A program made the position numbers and the translations under genes. A stretch of DNA of 64,000 bases from NCBI GenBank assembly GCA_025526995.1, contig JAHLKG010000001.1, positions 1,488,001 through 1,552,000 on the forward strand. The letters run 5' to 3'. The number at the start of each line of letters is the position of its first letter. The first letter of the stretch is position 1. Under the pieces are notes generated by a model. The model worked only from the letters and a program-made list of their open reading frames with translations, was not told the origin of the DNA and did no database searches. Origin of the DNA: Powellomyces hirtus. Lineage: Eukaryota > Chytridiomycota > Chytridiomycetes > Spizellomycetales > Powellomycetaceae. Positions 51,801 to 62,366 of this stretch are shown here, in pieces.

Positions 51801-54290
51801 TCATTGGGAATCTCTTGAACATTCGGGTTCAACGACAAATCAAATGACACAATATCGTTTGCCAATCGGTAGCATGTCAATGGAACGGCCGTCAAATTCA
51901 TCCTGGCCAACGACACTGTGGAGGTGCTAAAGTTGGTCGACCTCCAGAAGTCAGGCGGCTGATCGGTAGAGAAACGAAAATGAGCCTATTTGCCGAAACT
52001 TGCACCGAGTTGGTGCCGGAAACATGCTTACCACATCATTTCCGACGGACGCTTCTTTGAAAACGAAGCGGCAGAGATAAGAGTTATCCTCTCTCCCTAA
52101 GAGTTCGATCCGATCAGAAGCCACGTATCCGACTTGCTCGAAAAGGCGTCTTTGTAACATCAGCGGTCTTTCGGTTCTCGCTAGAATCCGCTCTGCGTGC
52201 CAAATTGTCAGATTATGTCATGTTAGTGCTGTGGCATCATTTGGAAAATATCGCAAGCATGGATAATCGTACCAAATCCCTTCTGCACAATAGTGACGTT
52301 GAATTTCGAGTAATCGGCAATGAGGGACTTTTTGGCCATGATGACCAGCAGCTCCCCAGCTGTAGTACTTTCCCGGCAGGAAATTGTAGCAAACGTCCCA
52401 TCGCGACGAAACAGTCGCAAAGTACACTATCAAGAGGTGAGCCACGTTGCATTTGCCAAGTTCTATTGATGCAGTAGTCTTACCATGCGTTCGTCGGACA
52501 AGCCATCATGATTACTCCTGATTGTATCTGTCTCAGCGCGTATTTCAGAAAGAGTGGAATAATCGTCCTGATAATCGAAGACATCAGGCGAGGGCGCGCC
52601 CAGAGACGGGATGGACTTGGTCGTCGTTCGATCCATCAACACCCCCTTGTTAGACCCATTAAATGCTGACGCTGAGCCTGTAGGCCGCCCTTCCGCAGCA
52701 TTCACTTTCGTGCCCCAGCTTTCTGGTGGTTTCCATGTCGACGTGGCTGGAGAAAGGTAAATTGAGGGCCCGGGTGGCGGTGCGCCAAATGGGCCACATG
52801 GTGGTGCGAGAGGGGCTGGAAGGACGGCCGGGTTGTGGGCATATCCTATCGGACTGTTGCTATAAGGAGATCGTGCTGAGGCTGGGCTCAGGGGGCTATT
52901 GATTGATACGAGGTCTAATGGTACGAATGACGGGTCCATGGAAAAGCCTGACAAATCCACTGCATGCAGCAGATATACTGATTTAGCTACGAGAAATACT
53001 CACTGGTACAAAAATAACCAACATACACTGTGGGCGCTTGTCGGCCTTTGTGGAGCTTTGCACCTGATCCAGCCCAATTAAAATCGGCGTGCATTGTGGA
53101 AAGAAGAGGGTTCGAGAGTCGCTTACCTTGGCGCCTTTCTTCTTCCCGAATGACGGGATGGGCTTCCCCAGCGTTGCGTCCTCCCAGGCCTTGATGTTCC
53201 CGATATCGATCGCATCGGACCCCGGGGTGTGTCTATCTGCTCCGCGCACGTTGATAGGACCAGAATCTGACGCGCTATCTGTTTCCCTCGACTTTTCTTT
53301 CTTCCGTCCAAACAAATGGGAGATGAACCCCTTCTTTTTTTCTCGTGATGCGTCACTGTTCCACCGCTCGGCTGTGAGAGTAGATTGTTCGTATGGTGCA
53401 CTCTTTGTTGACGCTGTGTTGGGAGAAGATGCGGAAAGATACGATCGGGCAGACTTTGGCGGACTGATCGAGTTTTTGGAGTGAATGGAGCCTGCCACCG
53501 ACGCACCGAAAGACTCTTCCGGAGATGGGATGGACGGGACTGAGTTCAAACCCATTGCCAGAGCATCTCGTGACTCATGGTCAAGTGCAGTTATCGAGGA
53601 TCCCGTAGTGCTGTGAGTTTTCACCCGATCATTGGTTGTTGCAACATCATCTGATGATCTCTTTTGCAGATTCACGCGAAGATTCGGAGTTCGCAACCAG
53701 CCCTTTGGATCGGCTTGCCCGTCCGGCAACGTTCGAGCTGACAATGACAAATCTGGCTCATTCGCACTGGGCGCACGCGCCCGTGTTCTGGGCATGTGAG
53801 AGGCATCGTTGAGGTGGTGAGGTGACGTGGGATATTCGGATGGCATATGTGTGCGTTCCAGAGAACGGTAAGAAGGGTATGTTTGGGTGACATTTGGAGA
53901 TTTCGGAGGTTGCGTCCCGACTGCTATCGGAACCTGCGGATGTGAAGGTGGTTTGGGTAACGGCGATGTGGGCGGCGATGTGGCAGGCGGAAATCGCAAG
54001 CTATCTGTTCTCGCGCCAAAGCTATTGACAGGCAGCGGAGGAAGATCGTTTTTGGGAGGGCCGCCGTCGCCTTGCGAGTGCTCTGGCTCAGTGGCTGTGG
54101 GAGTTTGGGAGTCACCTGGCTCTAGTTGCGAGCTTGCAGACCGGGACAAGACAGGTGAATGAGCAGCAGATGGATAGTTGTACTCGTTCAGCAAGTCGTC
54201 CAGAAATCGTCCGCTAGCAGAGGACATCGAAGACAGATGATGCCCTTGGGGCAAAGACCCCGAGCGCGGCGGCGGAGCCGCGCCGTCCAT
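45802..54290 (-). CDS. CYR1: Adenylate cyclase Cyr1 (RA-LRR-PP2C-class III cyclase)
   Basis: Membrane-associated cyclase that makes cAMP for PKA signalling. The start at 54290 begins MDGAAPPPRSGSLPQG and a long Ser/Pro-rich region with a basic patch (REKKKGFISHLFGRKKEKSR). A Ras-associating domain follows near 52200-52440 (IRLFRRDGTFATISCREST). A long run of leucine-rich repeats covers about 51900-49700, then a PP2C-like domain (ALFAVFDGKGTSGGAKMAK; the usual DGHGG is degenerate). The cyclase domain at about 46900-47688 has RLALVFTDIKNSTSIWEN, GGYEVKTEGDAFMVSF and MDYYGPMVNRAARVTGASQG; the two Asp (FTD, GDAF) are the metal ligands. The Arg/Ser-rich C-terminus ends at 45802. A 17-nt exon (49993-50009) supplies PYDWN of the conserved block NWPYDWNW. 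Regulation is by Ras through the RA domain (family knowledge). Confidence 0.95.
49993..50009 (-). other. CYR1: 17-nt microexon of CYR1
   Basis: Between introns 50010-50077 and 49917-49992, both with GT-AG ends on the minus strand, a 17-base exon encodes PYDWN plus two bases. It restores the block NWPYDWNW expected in fungal Cyr1, which no unspliced frame gives. Confidence 0.85.
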
Positions 54291-55333
54291 GGAGGTACGG
54301 GAGCGTGTGGAACGTCCAGTTGTTTTAGCACAATCGGTGACACGCTGCAGTTCCTCAGAATGTGATAGTGGTCACAGCAAATCTATTGAGAGTAGCCGCA
54401 GCGAGCACAGGTCCTTTCTGCGGCAATTGTTCCAGCCTGACAGGGGAAGCGATCGCCGATGATGTGTTGGACGCGCAATTGCCCAGTTGAACGGGGATTT
54501 TCGGAAAAATGCGTTGCGCTGGTCGAAACAGCAGCAGTGAGTATCCGGCCTAGTATCGATTGTCACTTCGTGCTTTAAACAAGAGCAGATGGTTATAAAG
54601 CAAGATGGGGCACCTCGTCGTCGCTTGTGAGGATTTGTGATGACGAACCAGAGCTTGGAATTCCCAAGCATGCAAGAAGGACCAAGATTAGCAGGCAAGC
54701 AAAAGGGGCGTTCAGTGGACAGTGTGTGCAGCAGTAGCTAGCAAGTGGGGAGCCCTTCTTCTTTTCTTTCTTTCTTTGTTGTGGGGGGGGGGGGGGGGGG
54801 GAAGGTGTGTTATTGCACGCAGGCCAGAAACAACGCAAATGAATCTATTCCCTGTGCAACAAACAATCCAAAGATAAACGACACCATAGTTGGCGCGTGG
54901 ACCCGCCTTACTTTTTTCCTTCTAACGTATCATAGTCATTGACGTTACATCAATCGACAGGGAGTCCGTTGGCATAAAAGGCTGGAAGCCCACCAATTAA
55001 CGCAAACTTCCTTCCGGGGAAGAATACCACCAAGGTTTCTTTCATCGAATGTCTATCATATAGCTTGGGGATTTTGCAACAGACAGGAAATTATTCTTGC
55101 TGAACTTTGAGACCGCATCTCTGGAACATATGCTAGATTCCACTGGGATCTGACTCTTTCACGTTCAGTTTTGCGTGACATATATGACTGTCTCTCGGTT
55201 TGAAGTAGTTCAGTGGTGTGCGTCAAATTCAAACGACCTTGGTTCCAGGCATGACTGCGCCACCGCGTTCTTTGAAGCTCAAACTCGTAGGAGAGGGCGA
55301 AAGAAGCAATTCTCTCTAACGGCATACGCAATA
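54291..55333. promoter_or_regulatory. Divergent region CYR1/uL11m with poly-G tract
   Basis: About 1 kb between divergent starts. It holds a 19-base G run and a CTTTT/CTTTC-rich stretch beside it. No gene recognised. Confidence 0.5.
54783..54801. repeat. Poly-G tract (19 bases)
   Basis: Uninterrupted run of 19 G on the plus strand, about 490 bp upstream of the CYR1 ATG on the opposite strand. Length in the assembly may be unreliable. Confidence 0.85.
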
Positions 55334-55783
55334 ATGTCAAAAGCAGCACAAAAGAACGCCGTGGCTCAAGCTCTACGATTGATCGTCCCCGCAGGAAAAG
55401 CAGCGCCTACTCCACCCGTTGGTCCCGCCCTCGGACAGCGCGGAGTCAAGTCTATGGACTTTTGCAAAGCCTTCAACGACCGCACAAAGCACCTCACACC
55501 GGGCATTCCCATCTCCACCGCTATAACCATCGAACCCAACCGATCTTTCTCCTTTGTCACCAAAACACCCCCGACAACCTGGCTACTCCTCCAGGCTGCC
55601 GGCGTCGAAAAGGGCAGCGCCAGACCCGGTGACGTGATGGTGGGCACCGTTTCCGTCAAACACATTTACGAAATCGCAAAGATCAAGAGTGAGGACCCGG
55701 CCTTTAGAGGCGTAACGCTCCATAAAGTCGCCAAACGAGTCTTGGGATCGGCGCGAGGCGTCGGACTCAACGTTGTCTACTGA
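55334..55783 (+). CDS. MRPL19: Mitochondrial large-subunit ribosomal protein uL11m
   Basis: Intronless, 149 residues. Start is placed at 55334 (MSKAAQKNAVAQALRLIVPAG), because bacterial and mitochondrial L11 begin here. Diagnostic motifs are AAPTPPVGPALGQRGVKSMDF (N-terminal domain), TPGIPISTAITIEPNRSFSF, and KTPPTTWLLLQAAGVEKGSA, then the RNA-binding C-terminal domain, VGTVSVKHIYEIAKIKSED through VLGSARGVGLNVVY. Organellar type is judged by divergence from cytosolic uL11. The in-frame ATG at 55175 would add 53 residues with no basic amphipathic presequence. The gene is divergent from CYR1. Confidence 0.93.
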   Translation: MSKAAQKNAVAQALRLIVPAGKAAPTPPVGPALGQRGVKSMDFCKAFNDRTKHLTPGIPISTAITIEPNRSFSFVTKTPPTTWLLLQAAGVEKGSARPGDVMVGTVSVKHIYEIAKIKSEDPAFRGVTLHKVAKRVLGSARGVGLNVVY

Positions 55784-56322
55784 GTGGAACGTCAATGGAA
55801 ACAAAACTCACTAAACACCTCTCCACATTCCGACGTTCTCAATTGTAAACACGTGCATACCCCCAAGGCAGTCACGGCGTTGCTTCCACATACACTCCTC
55901 CCTACATCGCCGCAAGCAACCTCCATCATGTCATGAATTCTGCGCGTAGTCACGCTCCCAAACAACCAACTCTTCATGCCCGCTCGCAGGCAGGGGCAAC
56001 CTGGTACTGCTTTGGGTGACGGGCGCAGCGTCAACCCGGTCGGGGTCTCTCAGGGATAGGAGCAGTTGTATGGTCACGCAAGAAACATGAGCTTATTTAA
56101 TACGAATAACCTAAAACATTGCTTTTGTCTCCACGGATGTTTTCTTAAGGTATAGCCTGTTTGGCAGCTTTCCTAACCTGAAATGTATAAGCTTCCTAGA
56201 CTAGAAAACCAGTTGTAATGGGATGCGCAGAATTTCGTATCTTTTGAGATGTGGATGAAATGCTACGCTATGATCTGATATCTATGGACGTTGGAGAGAC
56301 TACAGCTATTGGTGTCGACATT
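55784..56322. other. Convergent intergenic region
   Basis: About 540 bp between uL11m and the transhydrogenase stops. Nothing recognised. Confidence 0.55.
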
Positions 56323-58194
56323 TTAGTACATAGTCCAGCTGTTCTCCACCAATCGCTCGATGACTTCGTAGTCCACGGGCCTGGGGGACATCTTGGTCAC
56401 ACGGTGCTGCGGCAGCGTTCCCTCGACCAGCATCTTAGTGTCATCCTTGGTGTATCCCAAAGCCGAGATTCCGTTTGGCACGTCGAGCTTGTGCAGGAAC
56501 TTTCGGAGAGCGTCGCTCAGGATGGGTCCAGCATCGGCAAGCTTGGCATTGGTGATGTCTGCTCCGAAAAGGGCAGCGGCCTCCAAATGTCGCTCTGGGC
56601 AGGCGGGCGCGGTCCATTTGAAGACGGCGGGGGAAGTGACGGCAACGGAGATTCCATGAGGCTGACCAAAGTGAAGGCAAAATGGATTAGTTCCCGTGCG
56701 TATCGCCCGGCTGGAAGCCTTCATCCAAGAGAGCATCCAGAATACGTACCACAATCTTGTGGTCAACGTTGTATCCCGGGTGCTTGTAGTTCTTCACACC
56801 ACCAGCGATCGGGTAGCTCATTCCGTGGCACAAGTGGACACCCGCGTTTCCGAATCCAATACCAGCGAAAGTGGAGGCGAGAATCATCTGTTCCTGAGCA
56901 AGGTGATCTTCGGCGTTCTTGTAAGCGCGGGGCAGGTTGTCAATGCACATCTTCAACGCTTTGATGGACCACATGTCGGAGATGGGGTTGGAGCCCTGGT
57001 ACGCAGGGCGCAGAATGGGGTTCTCGGGTCGTGGCGTACGCTCGTTGTATGGGATGGCAGTGTATGATTCGAGAGAGTGGCTAAGTGACAATTACGGGTC
57101 AGCGTGCCATTCATTTGACTCAGTTACGCGAACCGGCGGCAAAGAAGAATCCATTTACCAGAGCACGTCCAATCCACTGGCAACGTGGACCTGGGGAGGC
57201 ATAGTCCTGGTGTTCAAGGGATCCACAATACCCAGGAAGGGTTTCAGAGATCGGTGGGCAATTCCAGTCTTGAAGTTCTGGGGCTTGTAGTCAAAGATGG
57301 CGACACCGGTGGTTTCTGATCCAGTTCCGGCCGTGGTTGGGACTACAGCCAGCATATACAGTTTAATTGTACTGTCCCGTTTCAGTGTCGTGATTGAATG
57401 AGCTGCTCTCGTTGTTACCTGCAATCAAAGGCTTCACGGGGTTGTATACGGGCTTTCCGCGTCCAATGGGAGCATTGACGAAAGCAAGGAAGTCCTCTTC
57501 GGGATGGCAGAGGTACAAGTTGGCCGCCTTGGCAGTGTCGATGACAGATCCTCCTCCGACAGCGATGAAAGTATCCGGCTTCTCCTTGCGAACAAAGTTG
57601 ATAGCATCCATGAAACTGCCGTCGGTTGGTTCCACGCGCACGCGGTCGTACACGACGTAGTTGACTCCAGCCTTTTCAAGCGACTGGATTACGGTTTGCA
57701 CGGGGTAGAGTTTTGCTACGTTCGAGTCGGTGAACACGACGGCTATTCGACAAAAGAAAGTAGACGTAAGCATTTCATCCGGTAGGTTGAGGTGCGTAAT
57801 CCACATTTTCTCACGACCGACCTTTCTTGGACTTCATGTTCGCAACGTCCATTCCCACCTCCCGCGTGACTCCCTTTCCATAACGAATCGTAGATGTCGC
57901 CATCTCAAACGCGTAGTCAGCATCCTCTTTTCCAGCGGCAGTCGCTTTGTGACGGTGCTGGTGCTCGTGACGGTGCTCATGGGAGTGGTTTGAGCATCCA
58001 GGTGCTGCAAGTCACGATATGACAAACCGCTAAAGATAAGCTATTGCGCACAACAAACAAGATCACCACGCCAGCATCTTACCATGCCTCTTGAGCACTT
58101 TGCTCACGGCGGGTGCGTGGCAAGGGCATCGGGCGCCAGCGGCCGAAACGGCGCTCATGAGACCCCAGACAGCGGAACGGGTAGCAGTGGCCAT
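56323..58194 (-). CDS. Hydroxyacid-oxoacid transhydrogenase (ADHFE1-like), mitochondrial
   Basis: Iron-containing alcohol dehydrogenase family enzyme that couples 4-hydroxybutyrate oxidation to reduction of 2-oxoglutarate in mitochondria. The start at 58194 gives MATATRSAVWGLMSAVSAAG, a plausible import presequence (no acidic residues, Arg/Ser/Ala). Core motifs are DTFIAVGGGSVIDTAKAANL (NAD-binding), VPTTAGTGSETTGVAIF, and CHSLESYTAIPYNERTPRP. The metal-binding histidines lie in FGNAGVHLCHGMSYPIAG. The C-terminal exon has YTKDDTKMLVEGTLPQHRVT and ends SWTMY. A His-rich stretch (SNHSHEHRHEHQHRHK) follows the presequence, an unusual addition. About seven exons. Family members use a tightly held NAD, not free cofactor. 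Confidence 0.92.
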
Positions 58195-59217
58195 GATGAC
58201 AATGCGTGGATATGTTCCGTCAAGATGAGTGGTCTAAGGTGTGGTGTATGCGAAATGCAAAGTGAGTGACGAGGTTCGACGAAATGTAGAGCGGCAGTTC
58301 ACGGAGTTTGTCAAGCACCTGTGCGGTATGTATATGCGACGGCGGTCGGGGAACAACGGGCAAGTGGAGAAAACACAAAAAAAAAACAGTTGTTGTTTAC
58401 AAGCCGTACAGCGGGCCATGTCACGCGCGCGACATCACGAGAGCCGCGCGCATCTACAAGTAGTATCGTACGCCCACATCACCACTCCCTATTCTTTGTC
58501 CGTAAGTGCCACCCAGGTACGAAACATCCAGTGCTCTTGTATGCCTTCTGGGCTTTGGTATGTAACGGGACGAAATCGATGCACATCCAGCATCACTTTG
58601 CTGTGAATAACATGTGCAGCGGCGAACCCATCAAAGGTTATTTCTTCTTGCCTTTTGTCCAAATGGGGACAGGGCCATCAAATCAACAAACCAAACATTG
58701 CTCGTGTTCTGATGTGCACCCAGGACGTGAATTTAAAGCTGGCAGCACTTTTATCATACCTCGAGTTAAGCGACAAGCTGTCTTTTTTCCAAGCAGAGCA
58801 TGCATTTTGGAAGTCGGTTCAGAAGAGGGGATTTAAATCAACACCTCGGCAGCGCGGCTGCTGACTACGCGTCGATCGCTTATGTAATACAGCGGAGTTT
58901 GCGAGATGACATGGGGGTCGATGGTTTGTAGACATATACTTTTCAGATATTGGTTTGTAGACATATATTTTTCAGATATTCCATAAATCTAGACTCACAG
59001 ACAGGGCTTGTACGGCTGAAAGACGTACATCACAGAACACCAACAAACAGAATGTATCGAGAGCTACCCTGCTCACATATGAACGACGGGGGTTTGAAAA
59101 AACCGAAGGGTTATATGGTATGCTGCGATTCGGGTTCACTCGGTGGCGTCAGGGCGAAACGGGGGCAGTTAGAGTCAAAGTTGACGACGCTCCAGTTAAT
59201 GGGTGGTTGTCCTGGTT
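58195..59217. other. Intergenic region between transhydrogenase start and SLBP stop
   Basis: About 1 kb: promoter of the transhydrogenase and 3' flank of SLBP. It includes a 29-bp tandem duplication. Small plus-strand frames at 58241-58836 have no domains. Confidence 0.5.
58922..58979. repeat. Two-copy 29-bp tandem repeat
   Basis: Two adjacent 29-base copies (58922-58950 and 58951-58979) of a unit beginning TGGTTTGTAGACATATA differ at one base. Probably a recent local duplication. Confidence 0.9.
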
Positions 59218-61860
59218 CTACCAGACGCTGTCTAAAAGTATGAGCCCGTTAGATCTGTTTTTATCTGGTGTGCCGTTGTCGCCGTTAGGAGATACCCGGT
59301 GAGATGGGCTCAGGTTGCCCCAAATCGATTGTGGGGCACCCAAGATATTGCTGTTGTTTGCTGCACTCTGAACACTGCCGGGAGAGCTGGTTCGGGGAGG
59401 GGTAGCTGTCCTGGACAGAGTACGCGATTGCAACCCGGACGATGTCAACGAAGGGATGTACGATGCTGAATTCCCGACAATGACCATGATCGAGTCGTCG
59501 TCCTCCTCGTAAATGCTGAGCGGACTGCTGGGATCCTCGAGTGCCGTAGGCATAAGTCGGCGCGGCTCTGATGTGCAAGGGCTAAGCAAAGTTTCTGTTA
59601 GCAGGCAGACAGTATTTTCGTGTTCAGTTTAGAGATGTACCGATTGCTGCCCGGCGTCCGGTCTTTGGGGGTGAGGGATGATTCCAGAGGCCGGAAAGGG
59701 CTGCTGGATTTGCACAAGATGATTTACAATTCTGTTCCCATAAGGTTCACCAACTGAGCTTCGTGCAACGCACCTTGTTGCTGGGGACACCCTCGTTCCA
59801 ACTGGTTGCGGCCTTGATGTCAGCCTTGTGATGGGCGACATTGAATTCAGAGGAGGCGCAAGAGGGGTCGTTTCACCGTGACTGCAAAACGCTGCTCAGT
59901 CTTTGTATGACCTACAACATCGCGAGACTTTCGCAACTTACCTGAGCATCGGCGGAAACAGTTTGGAGCGAGGGGATGGTGTGAAGGGAGACGACACTGT
60001 ATTCGTGGTGAGCGGCCTTAACACAAAAGAATAGATCAGTCTCTGCCGCGGTCACTATGACAAAACTCTTGAGTTGCGCAAAAGTGGGACAACCAACCCC
60101 CATGAAAAGTCGACTGCTTCCGAGATTCGGAGCTTGTGTCCAAATTTCTCATCGAGCTGGTCAATCGAGCAGTGCGCCCAGGAGTAGTCCGGATCTCGCT
60201 TTGGTGGGCTAAGACCAAATCCTTCAAAGGTCTCGTTGGGGCGTATCTTGCGCGCGAACTTCTGATCAAGTTCAGCCAGCGAGAAGTCGGACCATGTTGA
60301 ATAAAAGTCTGCATGCCCCGGGCTTGCAGGTTCATCGAAAAGTTTTCTAAAGCGAAATACCTGATTAGAAGCCTTGGTGAAAGAAACTATGCGGTGCAAC
60401 CGTACCTGACTGGCGGCGGCGCCATGGGTGTAGCTTGTGAAGGAGGAGGCTCTGTATACTCGGAAGTTTGTGGCTGGCACATGCTCTCCCCAAGAGGATT
60501 GGCCTGTGCAGTCGTGGTGCGCGCTTCTTTCATACTTGGTAATTCCCACTCTGGCATCTCCTCTTCATTGGTGTCAGGCGGGTCCCACACATGCAACTCT
60601 CGGCGCCACTGCCGAATGAGACCATCCCAACACCTCTTGCTGCAGCGGGTCTCTTTCTTTGGAGTTTCTGGATCACAACGTTTCCTTCTATGTCTGTTAT
60701 CAAAGAAGTGAGAAAGATCGTCCCATTGCAGGGTGCTACTCTCAACTTACTTTGGAATGATGGCTATGTATCTTTGGTACCCGCTGGTATTCTGCATGGC
60801 AGAACGGCGGCTATTAGCACAGGCAGGATGTTTCACAGCGCTCGTTGCGATGTGGGTCATCACGAAGGTTTAAGAGATGTTCCTCTCTATTGGTCAGTTC
60901 ATCCTCTATGGACCATACCTTGCCATAATCAATCTGCTTCTGTCTTTGTTCCATCCTACGCGCCTCTGAATTCAGAGGAGCTTGTGGATTGTTTGCAGAC
61001 ACTGGAGGAGCCACGCATGGGTGCTTTCCTGAACGTTGAAAGCTGCTATTCCCTCGTGAAGCACTTCCTCTTGATGCTTGAGTTACCAGTGAGTCCATGC
61101 CAGAGAAGGACGAGTTGGCATGGGTGTAATCGGACGCGGTCACTGAATCAGCCAAAGAATGGAGGTCGGTGTCGTTCTCAGCTGTCAAGGGAAAAGAGGG
61201 AACGTCCTGACTCTCATAGAATGTTCCATCGTAGCTGTCGACGCATCCATAAGGCATGTTCTCTGCGGAAGCTACATTGGTGAGAAACGCGTTAAGATAC
61301 GAGACGTCAGGTGCCCAAGCCTTACCCTGATCACCATTCGCCCCTGGAGAGGAGTTGCCAGTCAGATACACAGCATCGGAATAGTACGCTCGAGGGTCGG
61401 GGCTCGGATAGGCAGGCATCTGTCCACCGTCGTAATATACAGGCTGGGCAGCTGCAGGATTCCGGGGTACTCGCTTGCCATAATAAGGAACCATTGGAAC
61501 AAAGGCGCCCTGGTTATAGCTGAAATTGCCCCCGTTCGGGTTCCTCGGGCTTTGTCCTCTGCCTCCTCTGCCTCCTCTGCCGCGTCCTCCTCCCATCCCT
61601 CCTCTAGGGTACGAGCTACCGCCTCTCCGACCAGCGTCTCCATTTGCCATTCCACCGCGCCGGTTGTCTTGCCGTTGATAACCTTGCTGAAACCTTTGCT
61701 GGTGCTGCTGGTACTGTTGAAGAGGCTTATGGGGTTGAGTCTGACGAGGAGGAGTCTGCGTCGAGATGGGCACATAGGATGGGGCGTTCAGATTCCACGA
61801 GCCCTTGCCGGCCCGTTGGGCAGCATCCGTGGGCGGAGCGGGAGTTGGAGTGGAGCTCAT
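59218..61860 (-). CDS. SLBP: Histone stem-loop binding protein (SLBP) homologue with extended tails
   Basis: SLBP binds the 3' stem-loop of replication-dependent histone mRNAs and directs processing and translation. Start at 61860 (MSSTPTPAPPTDAAQR), then an RGG/Gln/Pro-rich disordered N-terminus. The RNA-binding domain is spread over three exons: the end of exon one (to 60920) gives RRMEQRQKQIDYGK, exon 60751-60791 gives NTSGYQRYIAIIPK, and the exon from 60693 gives HRRKRCDPETPKKE and SKRCWDGLIRQWRRELHVWD, then PP. The YGKNT, TPxK and WD..I..W elements match the family. The C-terminal exons hold two related segments (WSDFSLAELDQKFARKIR and WAHCSIDQLDEKFGHKLR) and a Ser-rich end. About nine exons. 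Splice joins after the second segment (about 60000-60100) are not fully resolved. Confidence 0.85.
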
Positions 61861-62366
61861 GTTAGCAGCTTTCCAAGAAAGCAACAGAACACAGGAAGTC
61901 CTTGACCGACTGTGGGAGGGCTGCCCGTTTGGGTATGACCTCAGGTATATAAGGGTGTAAGTTCCTGTGTCTGTTGCCTGGGATGAGGGGGAGGGATTTA
62001 AACGCAACTCAAAGAACAGATGAATTTGTGGATTGTCAATATCGACTTGGGAAATTGGCGCGAGTCGCTCATTCGAAGAGTGACAATAGTGCAAGCATTA
62101 ATGGCTAATTCTACAGTAAGTCTTCCCGGATCAGTCACGTGCGTTGGACTAGTGTCAGAGATTGACCCCCCGTCTTCCAGTTTTCCGTTACTTTTTTCAA
62201 ATTCAAAAATCTCACCTGTTTCTTGCTCGATCATACTAGTCATCATACTTTTGGTGTGGAAAGGGTCAGTCTTCCAAGAACACAGCTGGAAGCTCACTCA
62301 GTATCTCGTCTCTGTGGCGCTCGACAACCCCCATTCACCACCTCACAGCCGCTGTTTCCGTCGCAC
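61861..62366. promoter_or_regulatory. Divergent promoter region SLBP/IRE1
   Basis: About 500 bp between divergent starts. A TATATAAG lies at about 61950, 85-90 bp upstream of the SLBP ATG on the opposite strand, and could serve SLBP. Nothing specific is seen for IRE1. Confidence 0.5.

Noticed and set aside
54372..54698. 108-residue minus-strand frame upstream of CYR1 as an extra first exon
   Set aside because: Cys/Arg-rich with no resemblance to Cyr1 N-termini, and no clear donor leading to 54290.
58241..58836. Plus-strand frames between the transhydrogenase and SLBP
   Set aside because: Overlapping frames without domains in an AT/GC-mixed promoter and 3' flank.
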